Part shown: in pieces, positions 17,871-26,776 of the stretch
Layout of the letters: every line of letters begins with the position of its first letter
Position numbering within the stretch: the stretch's first letter is position 1
From: Palsa-892 sp963751615
GTDB lineage: Bacteria > Pseudomonadota > Alphaproteobacteria > Rhizobiales > Xanthobacteraceae
Assembly (NCBI GenBank): GCA_963751615.1
Contig: CAVVVG010000007.1
Span: forward strand, 186,001 to 250,000
DNA length: 64,000 nucleotides
Reading direction: 5' to 3'
Made by a program: the position numbers and the translations under genes
The notes under the pieces: generated by a model
What the model saw: only the letters and a program-made list of their open reading frames with translations
Told to the model about the DNA's origin: nothing
Database searches by the model: none

Positions 17871-18554
17871 TTACTGCGTTGCAGAGTTGGGCTTGCCGGG
17901 CAGCTCGGCGTCGGCCAATAGCGCACTCATAACTTCAGCGCGATTCCTCACTCCGAGAGGAGCCTCGGCATCAACGGCCAGCTGAGAGAAAATTATGCGC
18001 GCTGCCGAACGTTCCCCAGCACGATAACGGGCAAGCCCAAGAATTTCCTTAGCAGAATATTTGAACGGGGACCCTTCCGCTGACAGTCGCTCGACACGTG
18101 AAACGATTTCTGAAACTGGAGCGGTATCTACGAGTAGCAGCGCCGCACGTACGCGCGCGAGATCGCGAATCGGCGCATCAATCGAAGTGTCAGCTGCAAT
18201 CGCATCATAAGCTGTGACGCCAGCATTTAAATCGCCAGCGCCAGTTTCGGCAGCAAGGCGAAAACGCGCAAGCAATCGGTAGCCAGCAGGTGCGTCTTTC
18301 AATACGAAGGAAAGTTTCTCTTCAGCAGTTGTGCGATCTCCGGCATCCGCAAGTGTCAACGCCTCTTCATAAATCGTACCTACTTTTTCAGCCTCATGCG
18401 CTTGATACCACTCCCAGGCGCGCCACCCGCCGGTGGCGGCAATAATCAGCAGTGCAGCGCCTACGAAGTGTCCACCATAGTTCGTCCAAAGCTTCATCAA
18501 CCGGTCGTGCCGGAGTTCCTCGTCGATTTCGCGAATGAATTGGCTTTCGGACAT
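17871..18554 (-). CDS. YfgM-like tetratricopeptide membrane protein
   Basis: A single N-terminal membrane helix (about residues 28-48, AALLIIAATGGWRAWEW) is preceded by a cytoplasmic DEELRHDRLMKLW segment. A periplasmic domain of helical TPR-like repeats runs to residue 227. This is the layout of YfgM, an ancillary factor of the SecYEG-periplasmic chaperone network. In many Proteobacteria it is encoded just before bamB and der. Here the order is TPR, lipoprotein, der with spacings of 4 and 35 bases. Confidence 0.82.
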   Translation of the reverse strand: MSESQFIREIDEELRHDRLMKLWTNYGGHFVGAALLIIAATGGWRAWEWYQAHEAEKVGTIYEEALTLADAGDRTTAEEKLSFVLKDAPAGYRLLARFRLAAETGAGDLNAGVTAYDAIAADTSIDAPIRDLARVRAALLLVDTAPVSEIVSRVERLSAEGSPFKYSAKEILGLARYRAGERSAARIIFSQLAVDAEAPLGVRNRAEVMSALLADAELPGKPNSATQ

Positions 18555-18656
18555 GAGATTCTCGGGGCCCTGGGGTGTCTGGGCTCAAGCGCCGGTACAG
18601 TAGAGATGTGGACGGATCGTGGCAAACCATCCAAATCGCTGATTTATCTTATAGTT

Positions 18657-19481
18657 TTACGCTTTAGCTTTCAGCGGATAGACATTCGCAGCGCCAGGAA
18701 ACTCGCGATTCCGCACTTCCCGGGCATAGTTTTTGACGGCTGCTTCGATGCCAGCAGCGAGTTCACCATATTGCTTTACGAATTTGGGCACGCGCGGTGA
18801 AAGACCGAGCATATCCTCCAGCACCAAAATTTGACCATCGCAAGCAGGAGATGCGCCGATCCCAATAGTTGGGATTACGACTTTCTCGGTGATTTTTCTA
18901 GCCAACGGCTCTGCGACGGCCTCGACAACCACTGAAAACGCACCCGCATCCGCAATTTCATGCGCATCATTAAGAAATGGACCCCAATCTTTTTCTTCTC
19001 GGCCCAACGCCTTAAATGTACCGAGCGAATTTATGGCCTGCGGTGTAAGACCAATATGTCCCATGACTGGCACGCCACGTTCGGTGAGAAACCGGACGGT
19101 ATCCGCCATCTTGGCACCGCCCTCCATTTTGATCGCACCACAACCAGTTTCTTTCAGCACTCGGGCTGCAGATCGAAATGCATCCTCTTTGCTGGCCTCG
19201 TAGCTGCCGAATGGCATATCAACGACGATCAATGCACGCTTCGAGCCGCGCATCACCGCATGGCCTTGCAGGATCATCATCTCAAGTGTGACAGGAACAG
19301 TCGTTTCTAGCCCATGCATCACCATGCCGAGCGAATCCCCGACCAGAATAAAATCCACATAGGGATCGAGAAGACGCGCAGTGTGTGCATGGTAGGAGGT
19401 CAATGCGACAATAGGCTCCTTGCCCTTGCGTGCACGAAGCTCTGGCGCGGTAATGCGACGGACATCTTGCTGCATGGACAT
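18657..19481 (-). CDS. panB: 3-methyl-2-oxobutanoate hydroxymethyltransferase
   Basis: First step of pantothenate synthesis: ketoisovalerate plus methylene-tetrahydrofolate gives ketopantoate. The TIM-barrel protein of 274 residues carries VGDSLGMVMHG (metal and substrate binding), the KMEGG segment with the substrate Lys/Glu, and GHIGLTPQ and GIGASPACDGQILV near the end. A GGAGG ribosome site lies before the first ATG. It stands about 100 bases upstream of the TPR gene on the same strand. No panC lies next to it; a PanE-like reductase is about 6 kb away. Confidence 0.95.
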   Translation of the reverse strand: MSMQQDVRRITAPELRARKGKEPIVALTSYHAHTARLLDPYVDFILVGDSLGMVMHGLETTVPVTLEMMILQGHAVMRGSKRALIVVDMPFGSYEASKEDAFRSAARVLKETGCGAIKMEGGAKMADTVRFLTERGVPVMGHIGLTPQAINSLGTFKALGREEKDWGPFLNDAHEIADAGAFSVVVEAVAEPLARKITEKVVIPTIGIGASPACDGQILVLEDMLGLSPRVPKFVKQYGELAAGIEAAVKNYAREVRNREFPGAANVYPLKAKA

Positions 19482-19490
19482 CGCGCCTCC

Positions 19491-20060
19491 TCAGACTGAC
19501 AATACTCTAATATTTATCACATATGGATGGAAAAGATAACCGAGCACGGCGAATACGATACAACCCGCGATAACCGTGCCGATATCGGCCTGCAATTTGG
19601 GCATAGGCATCGGCACTGGCGGCCTTCGCTTTAGGGCGATGCGATCGAACACTGCCCAAATCAGGAAGCTGCCGAAGAGCACCACCCCGGCCAAATCACC
19701 GTTTGCGAGCAGGTGTGCAAGCGCCCAGGTTTTTACACCAACGAGCATCGGATGCTTCAGCCAGACGCGTAAATGCGTCGATGCATAAGCGGAAACGATA
19801 CAAATGCTTGCGAACAGCATCAATGGAATCGCAAGATGTTTAGCCCAAATGGGCGGATACCAAAGCTGTGTTGAGCCTTCCGCGCGCCAGGCACCGAAGC
19901 CGTAGGCGATCATAATGAGACCGATAGCGGAAACGAGAGAATAGAGTCCCTTGTACGGTCTTTCGCCTATTTTCGAAATCAGTTCAGCTCGCATGGTCCG
20001 TATTGTCGTGAGCACATGCATGCCGAGGAATACCAGAAGCCCTAGAAGCATTATTTTCAT
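19491..20060 (-). CDS. NnrU family membrane protein
   Basis: Polytopic inner-membrane protein of 189 residues with about five helices. Family features include FLGMHVL at the start, RAEL.....GERPYKGLYSLVS, and the His- and Asn-containing THLRVWLKHPMLVGVKTWALAHLLANGD. NnrU was first noted in nitric-oxide-responsive denitrification loci, but most homologues, like this one, lie outside such loci and have no proven function. It lies between panB and prfC on the same strand. Confidence 0.85.
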   Translation of the reverse strand: MKIMLLGLLVFLGMHVLTTIRTMRAELISKIGERPYKGLYSLVSAIGLIMIAYGFGAWRAEGSTQLWYPPIWAKHLAIPLMLFASICIVSAYASTHLRVWLKHPMLVGVKTWALAHLLANGDLAGVVLFGSFLIWAVFDRIALKRRPPVPMPMPKLQADIGTVIAGCIVFAVLGYLFHPYVINIRVLSV

Positions 20061-20072
20061 CGCCTTACTCCA

Positions 20073-21698
20073 TTACTTCGCACTTTGTATCGCTTTCACG
20101 TCCTTAATGTCAGTAAACTTAATGCTGGGATTACGCTCAGTCGTATAATCGAAATCAAACTGACTACGAGCGAGAAAAACTACATCGCCATCAAGATCCG
20201 TTGCCACCGAAGAGGACTTTCCGGCGACAAATTCTTCGATTTTCTTGCGATCCCCTGCCGATATCCAACGCGCCAGCTGAAATTCGCTTTCCTCGAAGCC
20301 GACCTCGATCCCGTATTCTGTCGTAAGTCGCACTTTCAACACGTCGAGCTGAAGGGGACCGACCACACCAATTAGCGCGGGTGATCCGTCGATTGGGTTG
20401 AACACCTGTACAACGCCCTCCTCTGCCATCTCTTGTAAAGCCTGTTTCAGCTTCTTTGCTTTCATCGCATCGCCCAGTTTCGCGCGACGTAGGATTTCCG
20501 GGGCAAAGCTAGGAACGCCTACAAAGGTCAAAACTTCGCCTTCGGTCAACGTGTCGCCGATGCGAAGCACGCCATGGTTTGGGATGCCTACGACATCGCC
20601 GGCATAGGCCTCGTCTGCAATCGCGCGATCCTGCGCGAAAAAAAACTGCGGTGAATTGAGACTCATCGTTTTCCCGGTGCGCGTCTGCTTGACCTTCATA
20701 CCCCGCACGAGCTTGCCAGAACAAAGCCGCGCGAAAGCAATTCGATCCCGGTGATTCGGATCCATGTTTGCCTGAATTTTGAAGACAAAGGCTGTGAGTT
20801 TTGGCTCTTCGGCTTCGACCTTGCGCATATCTGCCTTCTGCGCACGCGGCGGAGGCGCGAAATTTCCGATGGCATCCAGCAAGTCGTTTACGCCAAAATT
20901 CTTGAGTGCGCTGCCGAAAAATACTGGCGTCAAATGTCCTTCAAGAAAGGAGGGCAGATCAAACTTCGTGCAAACCTCCTGGACAAGGGCAAGTTCGTCG
21001 CGCAGCGCAATCGGCTCAGTATTGGGCCGTGCTTTTGCGATCTCCTCGATGCTCATTTTATGCGGCTCGTTCGTCTTGCCATTTTCTTCCATCAGGCGAA
21101 CGGCGTCCGATTGCAGATGGTAAGTTCCTACGAAATCCCGACCGCGACCAATTGGCCAGGTGATCGGCGCAATGTCGAGCGCAAGCGTTTTTTCGATTTC
21201 ATCTAATAATTCAAAGGGATCGCGGCTTTCGCGGTCCATTTTATTAATGAAAGTAATGATTGGGATATCGCGAAGACGGCAAACTTCGAATAGCTTACAC
21301 GTACGTGCCTCTATGCCTTTTGCCGCATCGATCACCATGACGGCGGAATCGACCGCTGTAAGCGTGCGATAAGTGTCTTCGGAAAAATCCTCGTGACCGG
21401 GCGTATCTAGCAGATTGAAAACGTGTTTGTCATATTCGAATGTCATCACCGAAGTGACGACGGAAATCCCGCGTTCTCGTTCGATCGCCATCCAATCGGA
21501 ACGCGTCGAACGGCGGTCGCGTTTGGCTTTCACCTGTCCGGCTAAATTGATCGCGCCTCCGAAAAGGAGAAGCTTCTCTGTTAGTGTCGTTTTGCCGGCG
21601 TCCGGATGCGAAATAATTGCAAAAGTACGACGACGCAGCACTTCGGCCGCAAGTGGCGAATGTGCGATAGAAACTTGGGAGCGAACTGGCATGTTCAT
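20073..21698 (-). CDS. prfC: peptide chain release factor 3
   Basis: Translational GTPase that removes RF1 and RF2 from the ribosome after termination. The G domain has HPDAGKTTLTEKLL near residue 30, the switch region ERERGISVVTS, DTPGHEDF and NKMDRE. RF3-specific segments such as GTYHLQSDAVRL and the C-terminal FEESEFQLARW follow. The 541 residues match the family. Transcribed with nnrU-like and panB genes or alone; the preceding 63 bases up to guaA are short. Confidence 0.96.
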   Translation of the reverse strand: MNMPVRSQVSIAHSPLAAEVLRRRTFAIISHPDAGKTTLTEKLLLFGGAINLAGQVKAKRDRRSTRSDWMAIERERGISVVTSVMTFEYDKHVFNLLDTPGHEDFSEDTYRTLTAVDSAVMVIDAAKGIEARTCKLFEVCRLRDIPIITFINKMDRESRDPFELLDEIEKTLALDIAPITWPIGRGRDFVGTYHLQSDAVRLMEENGKTNEPHKMSIEEIAKARPNTEPIALRDELALVQEVCTKFDLPSFLEGHLTPVFFGSALKNFGVNDLLDAIGNFAPPPRAQKADMRKVEAEEPKLTAFVFKIQANMDPNHRDRIAFARLCSGKLVRGMKVKQTRTGKTMSLNSPQFFFAQDRAIADEAYAGDVVGIPNHGVLRIGDTLTEGEVLTFVGVPSFAPEILRRAKLGDAMKAKKLKQALQEMAEEGVVQVFNPIDGSPALIGVVGPLQLDVLKVRLTTEYGIEVGFEESEFQLARWISAGDRKKIEEFVAGKSSSVATDLDGDVVFLARSQFDFDYTTERNPSIKFTDIKDVKAIQSAK

Positions 21699-21761
21699 GG
21701 CGTAAAGCGTATGGCCGGAATGGACGGCGGGATCAAGGCATCCCTACATTCACTACTCCGT

Positions 21762-23318
21762 TCATTCCCATTCGATCGTACCCGGTGGCTTTGAGGTTAT
21801 ATCGTAGACAACTCGATTCACGCCGCGTACCTCGTTGATAATTCGCGTTGCTACCCGGCCGAGAAATGCCATATCGAATGGAAAAAAATCTGCCGTCATT
21901 CCGTCGGTGGAGGTCACAGCCCTGAGTCCGACAACCTCATCGTAAGTTCGACCATCACCCATAACGCCAACTGTGCGTACGGGTAGCAGTACCGCAAATG
22001 CCTGCCAGATCTGATCGTAAAGTCCCGCGCGATGAATTTCCTCAAGATAAATTTCATCGGCAAGGCGAAGTACATCCGCCTTTCCTTTCGTGACTTCTCC
22101 TGGGATACGGATTGCAAGGCCAGGTCCCGGAAACGGGTGACGGCCGACGAATGCTTCCGGTAAACCCAGCTCACGGCCTAGCACACGAACCTCGTCTTTG
22201 AACAATTCGCGGAGCGGCTCGATAAGCTTTAGATTCATTCGCTCCGGGAGACCCCCAACATTGTGATGTGATTTAATCGTTACCGAGGGACCACCGGAAA
22301 ATGAGATGCTTTCGATGACGTCGGGATAAAGTGTGCCTTGCGCGAGAAAGTCGACCTTGCCGATCTTTTTTGCTTCCGCCTCGAACACATCGACAAACAA
22401 TCTGCCTATCGTTTTCCGCTTCTGTTCGGGATCGGTGACACCCTTCAACGCTTTCAAGAATTGATCACTTGCATCTACGTGAATGAGCGGAATGTTGTAC
22501 GTACTTCGAAATATTGCGATGACTTTTTTTGCTTCCGCGAGCCTCAGCAATCCGTGATCGACAAATACGCAGGTTAACTGGTCACCGATTGCTTCATGCA
22601 ACAACACGGCTGCTACGGAAAAATCAACGCCCCCCGACAATCCGCACAGAACGCGACGCTCACCAACTTGCTTGCGGATTTTCTCAATTGACTCTTCGCG
22701 AAATGTCCGCATCGTCCAGTCACTCTTTAGGCCCGCAATCCGGTGCACAAAATTCCTAATGAGTTCCGTACCCTGCGGCGTGTGCACAACTTCTAGATGA
22801 AACTGCGTCGCGTAAAAGCGCCGCTTTTCATCGGCGATTATCGCTATCGGGGCATTTTCGGATGTGCCGAGCACCTTAAATCCTTCCGGCAACTTAGTTA
22901 CGCGGTCACCATGGCTCATCCAAACGGAATAACGGGAGCCTTTTTTCCACACGCCTTCGAACAATGGGCTGCTTTCGATTATTTCCACTTCGGCGCGGCC
23001 AAATTCGCGGTGATGACCTCCCTCAACCTTGCCGCCGAGTTGCTTCGCCATCGCCTGTTCGCCATAGCAAATGCCGAGCACTGGCACCCCAGCATGGAAA
23101 ATCGATTCCGGGGCAAGCGGCGCGTCCCTGTCGAGCACGGAAGCGGGGCCGCCTGAAAGGATTACAGCATTCGGCTTCATCGCCGCGAAGACTTCGGCTA
23201 CTTTTTGATAGGGCACGATCTCCGAATAAACGCCGATTTCGCGTACACGCCGGGCGATCAGTTGTGTGACTTGAGAGCCAAAATCGACAATGAGAATCTT
23301 ATTATGTGGCACGGCCAT
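21762..23318 (-). CDS. guaA: GMP synthase (glutamine-hydrolysing), with an altered ATP loop
   Basis: Converts XMP to GMP. The N-terminal glutaminase has the nucleophile Cys in GICYGEQAMAKQLGG near residue 85. The ATP-pyrophosphatase domain begins near residue 200 and the dimerisation domain ends with the invariant KPPGTIEWE. Length 518 residues is normal. The ATP loop, invariant SGGVDS in the family, reads SGGVDF here (codon TTT at 22620-22622). A single T-to-C change would restore Ser. All other motifs look intact, so either this is a base error in the source sequence or the loop tolerates Phe. Confidence 0.94.
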   Translation of the reverse strand: MAVPHNKILIVDFGSQVTQLIARRVREIGVYSEIVPYQKVAEVFAAMKPNAVILSGGPASVLDRDAPLAPESIFHAGVPVLGICYGEQAMAKQLGGKVEGGHHREFGRAEVEIIESSPLFEGVWKKGSRYSVWMSHGDRVTKLPEGFKVLGTSENAPIAIIADEKRRFYATQFHLEVVHTPQGTELIRNFVHRIAGLKSDWTMRTFREESIEKIRKQVGERRVLCGLSGGVDFSVAAVLLHEAIGDQLTCVFVDHGLLRLAEAKKVIAIFRSTYNIPLIHVDASDQFLKALKGVTDPEQKRKTIGRLFVDVFEAEAKKIGKVDFLAQGTLYPDVIESISFSGGPSVTIKSHHNVGGLPERMNLKLIEPLRELFKDEVRVLGRELGLPEAFVGRHPFPGPGLAIRIPGEVTKGKADVLRLADEIYLEEIHRAGLYDQIWQAFAVLLPVRTVGVMGDGRTYDEVVGLRAVTSTDGMTADFFPFDMAFLGRVATRIINEVRGVNRVVYDITSKPPGTIEWE

Positions 23319-23686
23319 GCGCGCTTCTAAAACCTCGGATCGAGGCTGTCGACTCTAACAACCGTAAAACGGGAAAAAATGTAATTAGGCGCTTTAAGCC
23401 CTTTGTCAGCGCCAAAGCGCGTGCCTACGAACGCGGAAGTCTACTCCAGGCACATTCGGCGAAACCAGTAGCAAGTTTGTCCCAATACCCAATTGTTCGA
23501 CAACCTCGCAATGATAACGATCAAATGCGGGCCTGCTTGGTGGCGCTTCCGAGCTTTCAACGGTGCATTTGACCGTATTCAACATGAGCAACTTTGTTGC
23601 CGCGCGCCATTTTCCCAGCATCACAAACAAGTCCCAAAATCGGATTACAGTTTTCGCGGAATTGTTGCCCGGTGATTTTCGAGGTC
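23319..23686 (-). other. gene-poor spacer between rsmB and guaA
   Basis: About 370 bases with no reading frame I can support. The frames present are short, overlapping on both strands and without family features. The guaA promoter should lie at the right-hand part of guaA's upstream side within this stretch, but I could not pick one with confidence. Confidence 0.5.
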
Positions 23687-24994
23687 TTAGCCATGTTGGT
23701 CCTGGCGCAGGACTGATATAAAAAATCCATCGGTATTCGTGCGCCTCGGGGTCAATAACAGGCCCTCTTTAGTTATATGAGCGGCGGCCCTTAGCACGTG
23801 TCCTCGCTCGCCGAGAGAGCTACAAACGTCCGTTACGGCAACTAAAGACCAGCCTTTTGTTCGAGCCAACAACTCTCGAATTTGTGATCCGTTTTCAACA
23901 TCCAGCATCGAGCAAGTGATATACACGACCCTACCGCCAGGTCTTACGAAACGTACAGCTTCGTCTAGCAATTGTGATTGTTCTTTTACTCGAACTTCCA
24001 GAGCGCCAGGCCGGATGCGCCACTTGGCATCGGGATGACGGCGCCACACCCCAGTGCCGGTACAAGGCGCATCGAGCAGCACGATATCCATGCGACCGGC
24101 AAGGTCGGCCAAAACATCGGTTTTTCCCTTGGGAGAACGCACCTGAATATTATGCGCATCAGCACGTTTGATGCGATCATGAATTGGTGCCAGTCGGCGC
24201 AGATCGCCGTCATAGGCGAATATCTGGCCGCGATTTTCCATGATGGCGGCTAGCGCCAATGTTTTTCCACCCGATCCTGCGCAGAGATCGAGAACCTGAT
24301 CGCCTGGTTTGGCGTCAGCCAGCTGTGCAGCGATTTGCGAACCCTCGTCCTGTACTTCAAACCAACCTTTTTGAAATGATGGTTCGGAAGTCACGGGCGG
24401 ATGGCGGCCATGTAGATCAAGCGGAATGCGTACGCCAAACGACGACCAGCTCATCTCAACGGCATTGAGATGGGAGAGTTCGCTTAGCAAGTTTTCCCGG
24501 GTCGTCCTTAGTAAGTTCGTGCGTAGATCGAGCGGTGCCCGGCTTGCCGCAGCGGCCCCTTCCTTGGCGCGTTCATCGCCAAATGTTTTTGCTAATTCGG
24601 CATCAAGCCACTGAGGATAATCACCGCGAATGTATGCTGGCGCGTCATCGAGAGTTTCTGCAATCAACCGCGAGTGTTCATTTTTGGAAAGAGGATCCGG
24701 AGCAAAACGAGATCCATCAAATAGCTTTTCGATAGCAACTGTTTCAAGACCGCGCGCAAGTTTCAATGAGCCAAGCAAAACGGCGCGTGGCGTTGCCTCT
24801 CCCATAAGCCATGTACTCGAAGATTTTCGTCGCAGCGCGTCGTAAACCAGACTGGCAATGGCGGCGCGATCGCCTGAGCCTGCAAACCGATGCGACAACC
24901 CCCACGCTTTCAGCGCGTCGGTCGCCGGACGCATGCGGACATCCAGCTCCGCGAGTATTTCGATTGCAGCGGAGACGCGTGCCGAAGGTGTCAT
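23687..24994 (-). CDS. rsmB: RsmB-family 16S rRNA m5C methyltransferase
   Basis: Methylates C967-equivalent of 16S rRNA with SAM. The N-terminal NusB-like domain (residues 1-150) is followed by a Rossmann methyltransferase. That domain has the SAM motif VLDLCAGSGGKTLALA near residue 230, the LDAPCTGTGVWRRHPD segment with one catalytic Cys, and the second Cys in YITCSML. Length 435 residues. It starts four bases after the MAPEG gene stop, so the two form an operon. Confidence 0.92.
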   Translation of the reverse strand: MTPSARVSAAIEILAELDVRMRPATDALKAWGLSHRFAGSGDRAAIASLVYDALRRKSSSTWLMGEATPRAVLLGSLKLARGLETVAIEKLFDGSRFAPDPLSKNEHSRLIAETLDDAPAYIRGDYPQWLDAELAKTFGDERAKEGAAAASRAPLDLRTNLLRTTRENLLSELSHLNAVEMSWSSFGVRIPLDLHGRHPPVTSEPSFQKGWFEVQDEGSQIAAQLADAKPGDQVLDLCAGSGGKTLALAAIMENRGQIFAYDGDLRRLAPIHDRIKRADAHNIQVRSPKGKTDVLADLAGRMDIVLLDAPCTGTGVWRRHPDAKWRIRPGALEVRVKEQSQLLDEAVRFVRPGGRVVYITCSMLDVENGSQIRELLARTKGWSLVAVTDVCSSLGERGHVLRAAAHITKEGLLLTPRRTNTDGFFISVLRQDQHG

Positions 24995-24997
24995 TCC

Positions 24998-25417
24998 CTA
25001 AAGAGCGTAGAGATGAACTGCGAATAGAACCCACATGATTAAGAGAACGAGCGAGCTTGCCCCAAAAGCTAGTCCGCGATAGTTGACGCGGTTGCTGGTA
25101 ACGTGAATCCAGGCCTGTACGATGCGTAAGATGACATAGACCCAAGAAAGCAAGACGAAGACAAAGTCACCTTGCCGCGTAAATAAGATGAGGATCGTAA
25201 GGACATAAAACAAGAGCGGCATCTCAAACTGGTTGAGATATGCGTTTCCAAATTGCGTGGCGCGTGTAGGCCAATTCGGTTGACGAAGCGCGATCTCGCT
25301 AAAACGCACTTCTTTTTTGATAAGTGCAGAACGACGATACACAAACATTCCAATCAGCAAAACAAAAGTCAGCGTAACGTGTACAAACAGAGGTAATAAG
25401 ACAACAAGTATGGACAT
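24998..25417 (-). CDS. MAPEG family membrane protein
   Basis: Four-helix inner-membrane protein of 139 residues. The family pattern is visible: a first helix of Val/Leu, then YRRSALIKKEV, RATQFGNAYLNQFEMPLLFYVL (the Asn/Glu glutathione-contacting region), and a last pair of helices with AWIHVTSNRVNYRG. The best-known members conjugate glutathione or reduce lipid peroxides, but bacterial MAPEG proteins are mostly uncharacterised. An upstream open extension to 25543 is rejected because the first helix begins at MSILVVLLP. It is coupled to rsmB. Confidence 0.88.
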   Translation of the reverse strand: MSILVVLLPLFVHVTLTFVLLIGMFVYRRSALIKKEVRFSEIALRQPNWPTRATQFGNAYLNQFEMPLLFYVLTILILFTRQGDFVFVLLSWVYVILRIVQAWIHVTSNRVNYRGLAFGASSLVLLIMWVLFAVHLYAL

Positions 25418-25675
25418 GGAGCCGCTCCCGGTTGGGCTGCGCAAGGTGAATAATAACAATACCTTAGATTGACCACCCGCCAAATCCCTGCATCCAAGGC
25501 TCAAAAGCATTTTTGAGGGTGATGGCAAACCGAACGGATACAAACTGCTCTAGGAACACCGACTCCGGAAGGAACAGCGAGCACTCTACCGACCGGCCGA
25601 CCCCGGGCCCACCGAAAAGAAATTGTCGATCTTGAACAGGGTGTCATCTATAAATTCGTTGGGACAAGGCTCCGG

Positions 25676-26743
25676 TCAGCGCGAAATATTATCGCTCAAT
25701 CTCTCACTGGGGGCACAAATGGTTGCAACATGCACGTTAAAGGCCTTTAACCGCGGCGAGCCCTTTCCCGCCGCTTCTGCCTTTTTCACCAATCGGATCA
25801 TTTCGTCGATCATCGGTGTTGATGTACCCGTTTTACGCGCGAGTAATGCGATAGTGCCGTGCATGTAATCGATTTCGGTCGGCCTACCTTGCTCCAAATC
25901 CTCCAACATCGACGTGCGCGCCCGGGGGTCGACTGAGCCCATTTGTGGTGCGATTCTTGTGAAAGCAAAATTCGGCAAACGCAGAAGCCATGGAATAAGC
26001 CACGCCGGTCTTCCTGCAATCTTGGTAGGTTTAATTCCTGCTGCGCGGTAAACGCGAAGAGCTTCCTCTATCTGTTGTGCAAAAATTATTCGCCAACCAC
26101 GATCATTTATTCCTTCAAAGATAGAAGTTCCGGACAAAGCGTTTGGCGCATTATTAAGATTGACCAACAATTTTGCCCACAAAAAACCTTTGATATCAGA
26201 ATTCTCCTCAACCTTCAGACCGGGTACATCGAGTATCGTTTTTAATTCCGTAGCGTCGGTTCCAATCACGATAACGCCCGACGTCGAACGATGAAAATGT
26301 GCCGGGCCTTCTTTTTTTTCGTGCACAATATTAAAGGGAACCATGCCGGCAACCACCTTGCGAGACATTCCAATTTTCGTTTGTAAGACCTCACCGTTAT
26401 TGACACCATTTTGCAAACTGAGAATGACGCAGTCGGATGGAGCATAGCTCGCAATCAGTTGGCCTATCTCCGAAGTAGCGCCGCTTTTTACTGTGACCAG
26501 AACGATGTCCGCGTTTGCAAGCGCCTCAGCTGGATCACTGGTTATCGCAATATCGCTGGACGAAAAAGTACTATCGCGGCCTTCAATATCGGAAATTCTC
26601 AATCCATGTTTGCGAATGATGTTTTCCAGATAAGGTCGAACAAGCAGCGTGATCGAACGACCTTCGCGCGCGAGCGTTCCGCCAACATAGCATCCAATAC
26701 TGCCAGCGCCCGCGACTACGATGTGAGGCTTTTGCGTCTTCAT
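25676..26743 (-). CDS. ketopantoate reductase-like (ApbA/PanE family) oxidoreductase
   Basis: NADPH-dependent reduction of a 2-oxo acid; panE members reduce ketopantoate to pantoate. The Rossmann loop GAGSIGCYVGGTLA lies at residue 12. The family's catalytic Lys and Asn are in LWAKLLVNLNNAPNAL near residue 190, and the C-terminal helical domain has PTEIDYMHGTI. Length 355 residues is about 50 more than E. coli PanE, and the PanE/ApbA family is broad. Pantoate synthesis with panB in this window is therefore plausible but not certain. AAGGATCCC precedes the ATG. It is followed upstream by guaB on the same strand. Confidence 0.85.
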   Translation of the reverse strand: MKTQKPHIVVAGAGSIGCYVGGTLAREGRSITLLVRPYLENIIRKHGLRISDIEGRDSTFSSSDIAITSDPAEALANADIVLVTVKSGATSEIGQLIASYAPSDCVILSLQNGVNNGEVLQTKIGMSRKVVAGMVPFNIVHEKKEGPAHFHRSTSGVIVIGTDATELKTILDVPGLKVEENSDIKGFLWAKLLVNLNNAPNALSGTSIFEGINDRGWRIIFAQQIEEALRVYRAAGIKPTKIAGRPAWLIPWLLRLPNFAFTRIAPQMGSVDPRARTSMLEDLEQGRPTEIDYMHGTIALLARKTGTSTPMIDEMIRLVKKAEAAGKGSPRLKAFNVHVATICAPSERLSDNISR

Positions 26744-26776
26744 GGGATCCTTCCTTTGCAGGGAAGGAAATGAAAA

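Noticed and set aside
23406..23630. A 74-codon minus-strand frame in the rsmB-guaA spacer.
   Set aside because: Composition is like non-coding DNA and the frame overlaps other equally long frames on the plus strand.
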